Below are positions 23,580-31,235 of a stretch of 37,810 nt of DNA, in pieces. The DNA is from an uncultured Oscillospiraceae bacterium. GTDB lineage: Bacteria; Bacillota; Clostridia; Oscillospirales; Oscillospiraceae. The stretch is from positions 1 through 37,810 of the forward strand of contig CAJOIU010000014.1 in the NCBI GenBank assembly GCA_905234855.1. The letters are read 5' to 3'. The notes beneath the pieces are model-generated. The model searched no databases and was not told the DNA's origin. It saw only the letters and a list, made by a program, of their open reading frames with translations. Within the stretch, counting starts at the first letter, position 1, and every line of letters starts with the position of its first letter. The position numbers and the translations under genes were made by a program.

Positions 23580-25424
23580 ATGAACGAAAAACAGAAAAAG
23601 CTCGCCCTGTGGCAGGAGAAGCTCGCCCGGTATGACGCCGCCTTCGCGGAGGAGACGGCGATGATGGACGAGCGGGAGGCCATCTACCGCGGCCGCAGCG
23701 CCATTGACGAGCTGGTGGACGGCGACGTGATCCGCAGGACGCCTCATGTCCGCAACATCGCGGCGGAGCTGATCGAGGCGCAGGTGGACGCGAACATCCC
23801 CCAGCCGAAGGTCACGCCCCTGCGCAGGGAGGACGAGCATCTCGCGGTGCTCATCGAGGATATGCTCCGCAATAAGCTCGACCGTCTGCCGATGGAGGTT
23901 TTGAACGACCAGATGGAGCGCACCGTACCCATCCAAGGCGGCGGCCTGTTCGTGCTGGAATGGGACAGCGCCGCCCGCACCCATGACGCGGTGGGGCAGA
24001 GCGTGGTATCCGTGCTGCATCCGAAGCAGCTGTCGCCGCAGCCGGGCGTGACGGGCGATCTCGATCAGATGGACGATTTCATCCTGAAGCTGCCCCAGAC
24101 GAAGGCTTTCATCCGGCGGCGCTACGGCGTGGACGTATCGGACGGCTCGGAAGAGGAGCCGACCGTGCGCGGCGGCGACGTATCGCCCTCCGACGAGCTG
24201 GTGACCCAGTACGTCGGGTATTACCGCAACGAAAACGGCGGCGTCGGTCTGTTCTCATGGGTGAACGATACCGTGCTGGAGGATCTGGAGGACTGCCAGA
24301 GCCGGATGCTGTGCCGCTGCTCATCCTGCGGCGCGGTGGAGCCGGGCTATGTGCCGCCGAAGGACGGTGAAAACGACAGCGAGGACGATGAGGAGGACGA
24401 GGGCTATGCCCGGCGCTGTCCCGTATGCGGCGGGCCGATGCGCCTGTGCGCGGAGGAGACCCAAGAGCTGTGGCTCCCGGTGACGCGCTCGGACGGCTCC
24501 GTGATCCCCGGTGCCGATCCCGTCACCGGCGAGCCGAACCGTGTTCCCTATTATAAGCCGGATATGTATCCCGTGTTCCTGCAGAAATCCGTTTCCGTAT
24601 ACGGGCGGCTGCTGGGGGAATCGGATGTGGATAAGGTGCGGGATCAGCAGAACACCATCAACCGGCTCGAAAAGAGCATCATCGATCAGCTTCTGGCGGC
24701 GGGGACATATATCACCCTGCCTCCCGATCCCTCCATCCGTGTGGATACCGGCGTGGCGAAGGTAATCCGGCTCAAAAACGTGACCGACAAAAACTATATC
24801 GGCGTCTATGACATGAAGTGCAATGTAGAGCAGCCGCTGGCGTATCTCGAATACGTCTATCAGGAGGCGCGCGATCTCGTGGGCATCACGGACTCCTATC
24901 AGGGACGGCGCGACACCACCGCGACGAGCGGCGTGGCAAAGGAATTTGCCGCCAATCAGACGGCAGGTCGGCTCCAGTCGAAGCGCGTGATGAAAAACGC
25001 CTGCTGGGCCAAGCTCTTCGAAGCCATGTTCAAATTCGAGCTGGCCTATGCCGACGAGAAACGCCCCGTGGTGGGACTCGACGAGGCGGGCAATCCCCGG
25101 GACGAGGAATGGAACAAATGGGATTTCCTCTGCGTGGATGAGGACGGCGCATACTACTGGAACGACCGATTCCTCTTCTCCTGCGACAGCTCCGCCGCGC
25201 TGGCCGCCGATCGGACGGCCATGTGGAACCAGACCCAGAGCTATTACGCCGCGGGCGCCTTCGGCGACCCGAATGAAATGGATACCCGCATCCTCTTCTG
25301 GACGAAGATGGAGCAGCTCCATTATCCGGGGGCGGCGCAGACGCGGCAGAACCTCATCGAGGAGCAGCGCCGGCAGATCGCCCGATCGGCCGCGACGCCG
25401 CCATGGGAGGTGAAATCGCTTTGA
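23580..25424 (+). CDS. Portal protein with embedded zinc ribbon
   Basis: The 614 residues have the look of a podovirus portal: acidic/helical start (YDAAFAEETAMMDEREAIYRGR), RNIAAELIEAQVDANIPQPKV-type segment, a central domain with PKQLSPQPGV and the long helix region GESDVDKVRDQQNTINRLEKSIIDQLLAAG, then DSYQGRRDTTATSGVAKEFAANQTAGRLQSKR. Inserted in the middle is a zinc ribbon: Cys247 and Cys250 in CRCSSCGA, then an acidic stretch (DSEDDEEDE), then Cys280 and Cys283 in CPVCGG. The stop overlaps the TTG start of the next gene. GAGGAAAGGAG precedes the ATG. Confidence 0.8.
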   Translation: MNEKQKKLALWQEKLARYDAAFAEETAMMDEREAIYRGRSAIDELVDGDVIRRTPHVRNIAAELIEAQVDANIPQPKVTPLRREDEHLAVLIEDMLRNKLDRLPMEVLNDQMERTVPIQGGGLFVLEWDSAARTHDAVGQSVVSVLHPKQLSPQPGVTGDLDQMDDFILKLPQTKAFIRRRYGVDVSDGSEEEPTVRGGDVSPSDELVTQYVGYYRNENGGVGLFSWVNDTVLEDLEDCQSRMLCRCSSCGAVEPGYVPPKDGENDSEDDEEDEGYARRCPVCGGPMRLCAEETQELWLPVTRSDGSVIPGADPVTGEPNRVPYYKPDMYPVFLQKSVSVYGRLLGESDVDKVRDQQNTINRLEKSIIDQLLAAGTYITLPPDPSIRVDTGVAKVIRLKNVTDKNYIGVYDMKCNVEQPLAYLEYVYQEARDLVGITDSYQGRRDTTATSGVAKEFAANQTAGRLQSKRVMKNACWAKLFEAMFKFELAYADEKRPVVGLDEAGNPRDEEWNKWDFLCVDEDGAYYWNDRFLFSCDSSAALAADRTAMWNQTQSYYAAGAFGDPNEMDTRILFWTKMEQLHYPGAAQTRQNLIEEQRRQIARSAATPPWEVKSL

Positions 25425-26119
25425 CGCTCGGACAGATACTCGGACGGATCGACACCCTGCGCCCGAACGCGTGGACGCCGGAGCAGAAGACCGCATGGGT
25501 CAGCGATCTCGAAGCGATCCTGTGGACGCAGATTTTTTTGCAAAACCCCACGGCGCGGGAGCCCTATTCCCCGGCGCAGGACGATGAGCGGACGCTCCTG
25601 CTGCTGCCGGACGGCTGGCAGCGGGTTTATATCGCCTATCTCTGCGCGATGATCGACCTTGCCAACGGTGAATATGACCAGTTCCAGAACAGCATGAGCC
25701 AGTTTAACGGCGTCATGGCGGAACTGGGCGCGTGGTACGCCGATACCTATGACCCCGCGGGAAACCCCGCGCAATGGACGCCTCTCGGCCTTCTGTCCTG
25801 TGACGCGCTGACCGGCGGCGCGGCGACCCTGTCGATCCCATGGAAGGGCGCGGCGCTGCTCGCGCTGGAATGGCGAGTGACCGATGCCTTCGATGGCGAC
25901 GGGCGCGTGCGGTTCACGCTGGCGGAGACCGGCACGCCGCTGGGAGAGATCGATATCATAAGCGGACAGCTCGGCGCAAAGCATGTCGGCGGACTGACGA
26001 CGCCCCCGCAGGGCTGTGTGACGATCCAAGCGGAATACACCGGCGACGCCCTGAGCGAAGGCCAAGGGGCGGTGCTGCTGCTGTGTCAGCAGCCGTCTTT
26101 GCGGCATAGGCTGAAATAA
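25421..26119 (+). CDS. Head-tail adaptor-like protein
   Basis: The N-terminal half is helical (LGQILGRIDTLRPNAWT, WVSDLEAILWTQIF, RVYIAYLCAMIDLANGEYDQFQN), typical of adaptor/connector proteins that bind the portal ring; the C-terminal half is beta-rich (LSIPWKGAALLALEWRV, VTIQAEYTGDA). I chose the TTG at 25421, since GGGAGGTG lies 8 bases upstream and the start overlaps the portal stop (TTGA); the ATG at 25403 would add six residues that are made of the ribosome site itself. 232 residues. Function is inferred from position and helix pattern. Confidence 0.65.
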   Translation: MTLGQILGRIDTLRPNAWTPEQKTAWVSDLEAILWTQIFLQNPTAREPYSPAQDDERTLLLLPDGWQRVYIAYLCAMIDLANGEYDQFQNSMSQFNGVMAELGAWYADTYDPAGNPAQWTPLGLLSCDALTGGAATLSIPWKGAALLALEWRVTDAFDGDGRVRFTLAETGTPLGEIDIISGQLGAKHVGGLTTPPQGCVTIQAEYTGDALSEGQGAVLLLCQQPSLRHRLK

Positions 26120-26133
26120 AAAGGAGGCGGCGC

Positions 26134-27285
26134 ATGGCGGCGATACAGGATATTTTGGACGCCTTTGCCTATTACATCGGCAGCGGCGGGTATTACGAAA
26201 AGAAAAACGGCGACGCGCGGTATCTCACCCGGGCGGTGGAGAACTTCGCGGCGAACAAGGGCGACGCCAACTGGACGTATATGGGAAAGCTCTGCGGCGT
26301 GAATCCCGGCCAATGGTGCGCCATGATGGTCTCCACCGCGGTATACGAGGGCTGCGGCTCCGATAAGGCCGCGGCGAAGGCCGCCATGTGGGGCGTATGG
26401 CCTTATACGGCGTGCAACCAGCTATGGGAGGCGGCGCCGGAGGGCATGAGGCATTGGAGCCGGTATCAGCGGCAGACCAAGGGACGCGCCGGCAGCGAAT
26501 ATGCCCCGCAGCCGGGGGACGTGATCGTCTTTTCCGACAACGGCACGATCAGATCCCACACGGGCATGGTTTACGCCTCGGACGGAAGCTATGTCTACAC
26601 CTACGAGGGCAACAGCGGAAATATGGCGCGCAAGCGCTCCTACAGCCTCGGCTCGGGCTATATCTACGGCTATGTGACGCTGAACCTCGACGGGAGCGGC
26701 GTGCCGAGCGGTATCGCCCAGTTCCAGCGGCGGCTGGGGGTGGCGGCGGACGGCGTATACGGCCCCGTGACCAAGGCGGCGGCGATCCGGGCGCATCAGA
26801 CGTATCTGAACGAAGCGTTCGGGGCGGAGCTCATCGTGGACGGCGTTTGGGGGCCGGCGACGTATTACGCCACCCGAAGCGTGCAGAAGGGCGACGAGGA
26901 CGAGGACGTGACGGTATGGCAGGGACTGCTGTACTGCGCGGGACAGGATCCGAAGGGACTCGACGGCAGCTTCGGCAAGAATACCGAGGCGGCGACGGAG
27001 GCCTTCCAGACGGCGGCGGCGCTGAATCCCACCGGCATCGCGGATCGGTATACATGGGCGAGGATGTTCGGTCAGAGCCGCCCGAAGCATACGACGCTGA
27101 AAAACGGCTCGCGCGGCGCGGAGGTGAAATACCTGCAGACCCTTCTCACGGATCACGGCTATCCGCTGGCGACGGACGGCGCGTTCGGCTCGCTGACCGA
27201 AGCGGCGGTCCGGCGCTTCCAGCGGGCGAACGGACTGGAGGAGGACGGCGTCGTGGGGCCGCTGACGTGGGCGGCGCTCGAATGA
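26134..27285 (+). CDS. Phage endolysin: CHAP amidase/peptidase with peptidoglycan-binding repeats
   Basis: The 383-residue enzyme has an N-terminal CHAP domain (about 1-180): Cys62 in GQWCAMMV, His142 in RSHTGMVYA, and acidic/Asn residues in YTYEGNSG near 158-160. Three PG_binding_1-like repeats follow: about 190-250 (IAQFQRRLGVAADGVYGP), 255-310 (LDGSFGKNTEAATEAFQ) and 322-383 (VKYLQTLLTDHG, LATDGAFGSLTEAAVRRFQ). It would cut peptide bonds in peptidoglycan at lysis, or locally if carried in the virion. AAAAGGAGG precedes the ATG. The holin gene follows directly. Confidence 0.9.
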   Translation: MAAIQDILDAFAYYIGSGGYYEKKNGDARYLTRAVENFAANKGDANWTYMGKLCGVNPGQWCAMMVSTAVYEGCGSDKAAAKAAMWGVWPYTACNQLWEAAPEGMRHWSRYQRQTKGRAGSEYAPQPGDVIVFSDNGTIRSHTGMVYASDGSYVYTYEGNSGNMARKRSYSLGSGYIYGYVTLNLDGSGVPSGIAQFQRRLGVAADGVYGPVTKAAAIRAHQTYLNEAFGAELIVDGVWGPATYYATRSVQKGDEDEDVTVWQGLLYCAGQDPKGLDGSFGKNTEAATEAFQTAAALNPTGIADRYTWARMFGQSRPKHTTLKNGSRGAEVKYLQTLLTDHGYPLATDGAFGSLTEAAVRRFQRANGLEEDGVVGPLTWAALE

Positions 27286-27312
27286 ACCAAAGAAAGACAA
27301 GGAGGACGAAGG

Positions 27313-27513
27313 ATGAAAGAGTGGTTTGCAAAGCATGAATGGGCGCGACGGGCGCTGCGCACCTTTCTGCAGGCGGCGGTGGGCGTTCTGGCCGCCGCCG
27401 CGGCAGACGCGGCGGGAGCGGTGGAGAGCATCGATGCGGCGGCGGTGATCGTGCTGGCCGTCTCCACCGGGCTGGCCGCCGTCATGAATATGGATTTCGG
27501 CGGGGAGGCATGA
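27313..27513 (+). CDS. Putative holin
   Basis: The 66 residues hold a charged N-terminus (MKEWFAKHEWARR), a first hydrophobic helix (TFLQAAVGVLAAAAADAAG), a turn, and a second hydrophobic helix (AAAVIVLAVSTGLAAVMN). That topology directly after an endolysin gene is typical of small clostridial holins, which open the membrane for the lysin. AAGGAGG precedes the ATG. Confidence 0.75.
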   Translation: MKEWFAKHEWARRALRTFLQAAVGVLAAAAADAAGAVESIDAAAVIVLAVSTGLAAVMNMDFGGEA

Positions 27514-27516
27514 GCG

Positions 27517-27711
27517 ATGACCGAGGTGACGAGAGCCGAGTTTGAGCAGCTCCGGCGCGCGGTGAGCGGCAATGCCCGCCAAATCGCCCGGCTCGATACG
27601 CAGTTTGCCGTCATCAACACCAAGCTCACCGCCATCCTGTGGCTTTTGGGCGCGGTGGGCACGGCGGTGATCGCGGCGGTGGTGAAGATGGTCTTCGGGG
27701 GGATCGCATGA
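27517..27711 (+). CDS. XhlA-like holin partner
   Basis: The 64-residue protein has an amphipathic coiled-coil half (RAEFEQLRRAVSGNARQIARLD) followed by a single C-terminal membrane helix (AILWLLGAVGTAVIAAVVKMVF), the layout of XhlA/haemolysin-like proteins that act with holin and endolysin. The start is 3 bases after the holin stop; the stop overlaps the next ATG (ATGA). Confidence 0.75.
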   Translation: MTEVTRAEFEQLRRAVSGNARQIARLDTQFAVINTKLTAILWLLGAVGTAVIAAVVKMVFGGIA

Positions 27712-29528
27712 AGCTTCGGAATGTGCCGAATCCCACCGGCTACGGGCGGGATTATCAATGCGTCTTCGGCGGCCTGAACGAGAACCTCTCCGCGCAGGAC
27801 GGCGAGATCTGCGCCATGGAAAACATGACGAGCGACCATTACCCGCTGCTGTCGCCCCGGGCGAAGCGCCGCCTCGTGCGGACGCTGACCGCGCCCCACG
27901 GCATGGCCGCCCGGGACAGGCTCTGCTGGGCGGACGGGACAGTTTTTTATTACGACGGCGCGGTGAAGGGCTCGGTTTCGGCGGGAGAAAAGCGGTTCTG
28001 CTTCATCAATAAGTGGATCGTGATCTGGCCGGACAAGCTGTGCTACAACACCGCGACCGACGAGCTTTCCCCGATGGAGGCGTCCGTCGCCTCCGATACG
28101 GGGAGCCATCCGGCGGCGTTTTCCTCCGCACCCTCGCCGGGCGGAGTCTCCTCGGAGCGCAACTGCCTTACCGTCACGGGCGTGACGATGGAGGGCGTGT
28201 TCCGGCCGGGCGACGCGGTTGAGATCGCCGGCTGCGCCGCCCATCCCGAAAACAACCAGACGCTGGTGGTACGGGAGGTGGCGGGTTCGTCGCTGTATTT
28301 TTACGACAACAGCTTTACCCTCGACGACCGGGTCATGTATACGGTCGGCAAGGAGGGGCTGGCGGCGGGCTATTATAACTTCGAATACAACGGTATGTAC
28401 TATTATTTCGAGCTGACCGCGGCGCTGAGCATCGGCGATACGGTGGCCTACGCCGGACACGGCGTCAAGGTGACGCAGGGCGGGGCGGAGACGACCGTCC
28501 CCGTGGAGGGCTACGGCGCTTTCGGCGACGCATGGCTTGATATGCAGGATGTGGGCTTGGACTATACCGAGACGGCGGCCGTCACGGTGAGCCGCAGCGT
28601 GCCGGATCTCGATTTTCTGTGCGAGTGCGACAACCGGCTGTGGGGCGTGAAGGATTCGACCGTCTGGTGCTCTTATCTCGGCGAGCCCCGGGTTTGGCAC
28701 AACTTCGACGGCACCGCGGCAAGCTGCTGGAGCGTGGAGGTGGGCAGCGGCGGCGCCTTTACCGGGGCGTATGCCTACGGGGGCTATCCGCTGCTGTTCA
28801 AGGAGGATCATATCTACCGCGTTTACGGCACGAAGCCCTCGAACTTCCAGCTCATGGACACCGAAACGCTCGGCTGCGAGGCCGGAAGCGAGAAGAGCTT
28901 CGCCGTCGTGGGGCAGACGCTGTACTATAAATCCCGGGCGGGCTTCGCGGCTTACGCGGGCGGCGTGCCGACCCTCATCGACAGCGCCCTCGGCGTGGCG
29001 CGGCGTACCGGCGCCGTGGCCGGAACAGACGGGCGGAAATACTATGTTTCCGTCTCTGACGGCGGGAGCCGCAGCCTCTATGTCTACGATACGATCCTGT
29101 CCGTATGGCACCGGGAGGATGCCCTGAACGCAACGGATTTCGCATGGTGCGGCGGCGAGCTGTATATGCTGTGCGCTGACGGTAAGGTATGGCAGACCGG
29201 GCGTATCCGCGCCGCCGCCGGAACGCCGGAGGATACGGTGAAAAGCGCCGTGGAGTTTGCCGGACATACCGGGGGTACGCTGGCGCGCAAAACCCTGTCG
29301 CGGATCTATTTCCGGGTGCAGACGGAGGGCGTGCTGGCGCTGACCGTGAGCTATGACGGCGGCCCGTGGAGGGAGGTAGGCTGTGTGTTCGGCGAGGAAA
29401 AGGGCTTGCAGACGCTCCAGCTCGTCCCGCGCCGCTGCGACAGCTTCCGCGTCCGCTTGGAGGGCGAGGGGGACTGGAAGCTATGGGCCGTGAGCCGGGA
29501 ATACAACGCCGGCAGTATGCGGGGGTGA
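27708..29528 (+). CDS. Beta-rich tail hub/nozzle-like virion protein
   Basis: This 606-residue protein is almost wholly beta in pattern with evenly spaced aromatic blades (DRLCWADGTVFYYDG, FCFINKWIVIWPDKLCYN, LDFLCECDNRLWGVKDSTVWCSYLG, YGGYPLLFKEDHIYRVYGT, ADGKVWQTGR). This is reminiscent of beta-propeller-like nozzle/hub proteins (gp10-type) of short-tailed phages. The ATG at 27708 overlaps the XhlA stop, so the longer upstream frame is not used. The family assignment is tentative; a receptor-binding or tail-stabilising role is inferred. Confidence 0.6.
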   Translation: MKLRNVPNPTGYGRDYQCVFGGLNENLSAQDGEICAMENMTSDHYPLLSPRAKRRLVRTLTAPHGMAARDRLCWADGTVFYYDGAVKGSVSAGEKRFCFINKWIVIWPDKLCYNTATDELSPMEASVASDTGSHPAAFSSAPSPGGVSSERNCLTVTGVTMEGVFRPGDAVEIAGCAAHPENNQTLVVREVAGSSLYFYDNSFTLDDRVMYTVGKEGLAAGYYNFEYNGMYYYFELTAALSIGDTVAYAGHGVKVTQGGAETTVPVEGYGAFGDAWLDMQDVGLDYTETAAVTVSRSVPDLDFLCECDNRLWGVKDSTVWCSYLGEPRVWHNFDGTAASCWSVEVGSGGAFTGAYAYGGYPLLFKEDHIYRVYGTKPSNFQLMDTETLGCEAGSEKSFAVVGQTLYYKSRAGFAAYAGGVPTLIDSALGVARRTGAVAGTDGRKYYVSVSDGGSRSLYVYDTILSVWHREDALNATDFAWCGGELYMLCADGKVWQTGRIRAAAGTPEDTVKSAVEFAGHTGGTLARKTLSRIYFRVQTEGVLALTVSYDGGPWREVGCVFGEEKGLQTLQLVPRRCDSFRVRLEGEGDWKLWAVSREYNAGSMRG

Positions 29529-29532
29529 CGGG

Positions 29533-29700
29533 ATGGCAGACCGGCTGTTTGGCACGGAAAGCTCCTTCCCGGGCTTCACCGGCGAGGAGACGCAGGAGGA
29601 GAAGATCGAGCGCATCCTCGATTACCTGTACCAGATCAACGAACAGTATCGATATATATTATGTCAACTAAACTACGGTGTGGAGGAGGACGCGGAGTGA
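29533..29700 (+). CDS. Small conserved-type phage protein (55 aa)
   Basis: The ATG at 29533 starts 5 bases after the previous stop, and TGA lies at 29698-29700. The helical core KIERILDYLYQINEQYRYIL resembles small proteins found near tail genes of many gut Clostridia phages. Codons 37-47 (CAG TAT CGA TAT ATA TTA TGT CAA CTA AAC) are AT-rich and rare in this window, and coincide with the dif-like stretch. Function unknown. Confidence 0.65.
   Translation: MADRLFGTESSFPGFTGEETQEEKIERILDYLYQINEQYRYILCQLNYGVEEDAE
29642..29669 (+). other. dif-like (Xer site) sequence, right half well matched
   Basis: TATATA (29653-29658) followed by TTATGTCAACT (29659-29669) differs at one base from the central region plus XerD arm of the Bacillus subtilis dif site (TTATGTAAACT). 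The left (XerC) arm AACAGTATCGA (29642-29652) matches poorly. The stretch is embedded in a coding sequence. Functional status is unproven. Confidence 0.4.
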
Positions 29701-29728
29701 CGCGCCTCCTCCCGGAAAGGGAAATACG

Positions 29729-31060
29729 GTGGCAAAACGAACGTATACCTACGAGGATTTTCTGCAAAGCGCGCGGAAGGCGGGGCTGCTTGCCCAGTTT
29801 TCCGAGGGCGATCTTCGCCTCGCGCAGCAGAATCCCGACGCGGGCATGAGCCTGCTTACCTACAAGCGCGACTATCGTAACGCCTCCACAGACGAGGCGC
29901 GCGCCTTGGCAAACGCCGGAGCCGAGCGCATCCGCTCCGTTTACGGAGGCTATACCGCCGGGGCGGACGGCTCGGGCTTTTATCTGAACGAATCGGAAGG
30001 CGACAAGGATCGGTATGTCAACCAATTCGCCGACGAGCAGCGGGCGCTGATCGACCGACTCTCGACGCCGTTTTCCTATGATTCGGACGGCGACGCGGCG
30101 TGGCAGAGCTATCGCAAGGCGTATATCCGCGAGGGACGGCGCGCCTATGAGGACAGCCTCGGCACAGCGGCGGCAAACACGGGCGGTGTGGCCTCCACCG
30201 CTGCGGTCACGGCGGCGCAGCAGGCGCTGAACTACTATAACGCGCAGGCGGCGGACAAAAAGGCCGCCCTGCAGCAGCAGGCCTATCAGAACTGGCTGGC
30301 CGAGCGGGCGCAGACGGTTTCGGAGCTGGAAGCCTACGACCGGCTGGATCAGACCGCCGCGGCGCAGTATCAATGGGCGCAGGACGCGGCGGCGGCACAG
30401 GCGCGCTGGGAAAGCGAGGCGGCGACCTCGCAGATGCGCTGGGAAAGCGAGGCTGCGGCCGCACAGGCGCGCTGGGAGAGCGAAGCGGCGGAGACGCGCT
30501 ACCGCTGGGAGCAGGAGATGGCAGCCGCGGCCACCAAGGCCGACCGGGAGGCGGCGACCGCCGCGGCGGCGGCGGAGGCGGCGGCCGAGCAGCAGCGCTT
30601 CGATAATGCCATGGCGGTATGGAAGACCTACGGCTATGTTACGCCCGGGATCGCGGAGATCCTTTCGCTCCCCGCGGGGACGGCCTATTCCGAGCAGGCG
30701 TACAACGCATGGCGTCAGCGCTTCGAGGAGGCGACGAACGGCGTATATACCGGCATGACGATGGGCGATACGGTGAATGCCGTCATCGGCGAGGAGGCGG
30801 GAAGCTACAACCCCGCCGCGGGGGACAGCCCCTCCCGCCATGGACGTGTCTCGCAGGGCAGCTCCGGCTCCGATGTGCTGACGATGCAGACGTATCTCAT
30901 CGCGTTGGGCTACCATTGCGGGGACGCCGGGGCGGACGGCATCTTCGGCTCCGCCACCCGCGCCGCCGTGCGGGCGTTCCAGTCTGACCACGGGCTGGCG
31001 GTGGACGGCGTATGCGGCCCAAAAACTTGGTACGCGCTGATCGCCGCGCTGAACGGATAA
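29729..31060 (+). CDS. Coiled-coil phage protein with C-terminal peptidoglycan-binding domain
   Basis: Start GTG at 29729, after GAAAGGG; 443 residues. The N-terminal part includes YEDFLQSARKAGLLAQFSE and IRSVYGGYTAGADGSGFY. The middle is an Ala/Gln-rich coiled coil with a 12-residue repeat of the type QARWESEAA (four copies, about 225-275). The C-terminus (about 380-443) is a PG_binding_1 domain (VLTMQTYLIALGYHCG, ADGIFGSATRAAVRAFQ, VDGVCGPKTWYAL). No lytic motif is seen. It may be an ejection or tail-tip protein that contacts the cell wall. It is the last gene of the late operon. Confidence 0.7.
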   Translation: MAKRTYTYEDFLQSARKAGLLAQFSEGDLRLAQQNPDAGMSLLTYKRDYRNASTDEARALANAGAERIRSVYGGYTAGADGSGFYLNESEGDKDRYVNQFADEQRALIDRLSTPFSYDSDGDAAWQSYRKAYIREGRRAYEDSLGTAAANTGGVASTAAVTAAQQALNYYNAQAADKKAALQQQAYQNWLAERAQTVSELEAYDRLDQTAAAQYQWAQDAAAAQARWESEAATSQMRWESEAAAAQARWESEAAETRYRWEQEMAAAATKADREAATAAAAAEAAAEQQRFDNAMAVWKTYGYVTPGIAEILSLPAGTAYSEQAYNAWRQRFEEATNGVYTGMTMGDTVNAVIGEEAGSYNPAAGDSPSRHGRVSQGSSGSDVLTMQTYLIALGYHCGDAGADGIFGSATRAAVRAFQSDHGLAVDGVCGPKTWYALIAALNG

Positions 31061-31067
31061 AACGAGG

Positions 31068-31102
31068 ATCGCCGGAGACATTTTCCGGCGATTCTTATTT
31101 TT
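31068..31102 (+). terminator. Terminator of the prophage late operon
   Basis: ATCGCCGG (31068-31075) pairs with CCGGCGAT (31085-31092), followed by TCTTATTTTTG. Confidence 0.75.
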
Positions 31103-31147
31103 GTCGGAAGGGATGTCCGTTTACAGCGTTAAATTGACGTAAATCCC

Positions 31148-31176
31148 TTGACTTGCCATAAAAATGCCTATATAAT
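31148..31176 (+). promoter_or_regulatory. Sigma-A promoter of the second beta-helix gene
   Basis: TTGACT (31148-31153), 17-base spacer, TATAAT (31171-31176). Confidence 0.85.
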
Positions 31177-31189
31177 CTGTAGGTAAACA

Positions 31190-31220
31190 GCGGTCGGCGC
31201 GACGCTGACCGCAATTTTTT
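31190..31220 (+). terminator. Leader terminator/attenuator before the beta-helix gene
   Basis: A 10-bp stem, GCGGTCGGCG (31190-31199) with CGCTGACCGC (31203-31212, one G-T pair), is followed by AATTTTTT. It lies between the promoter and the ribosome site GGAGG (31223-31227), so transcripts started at the upstream promoter must pass a full intrinsic terminator. Confidence 0.75.
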
Positions 31221-31235
31221 ATGGAGGTTCCACGC

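Larger units (their letters stand above)
18422..31102. mobile_element. Compact podovirus-like prophage (about 12.7 kb)
   Basis: It contains a lysogeny-type pair (immA, XRE repressor) on the minus strand, a divergent control region, and one tightly packed plus-strand operon with packaging, head, portal, adaptor, lysis and tail-hub genes, ending in a terminator at 31068. There is no tape measure, sheath, tube or baseplate, so a short-tailed virion is most likely. No integrase, excisionase, replication, recombination or small terminase gene is visible. No convincing direct repeat (att) was found at the borders. It lies between two genes of one secreted-protein family. Options: a degenerate prophage, a domesticated capsid cluster, an element mobilised by host Xer recombinase, or a prophage whose remaining genes lie elsewhere. 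Confidence 0.8.
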
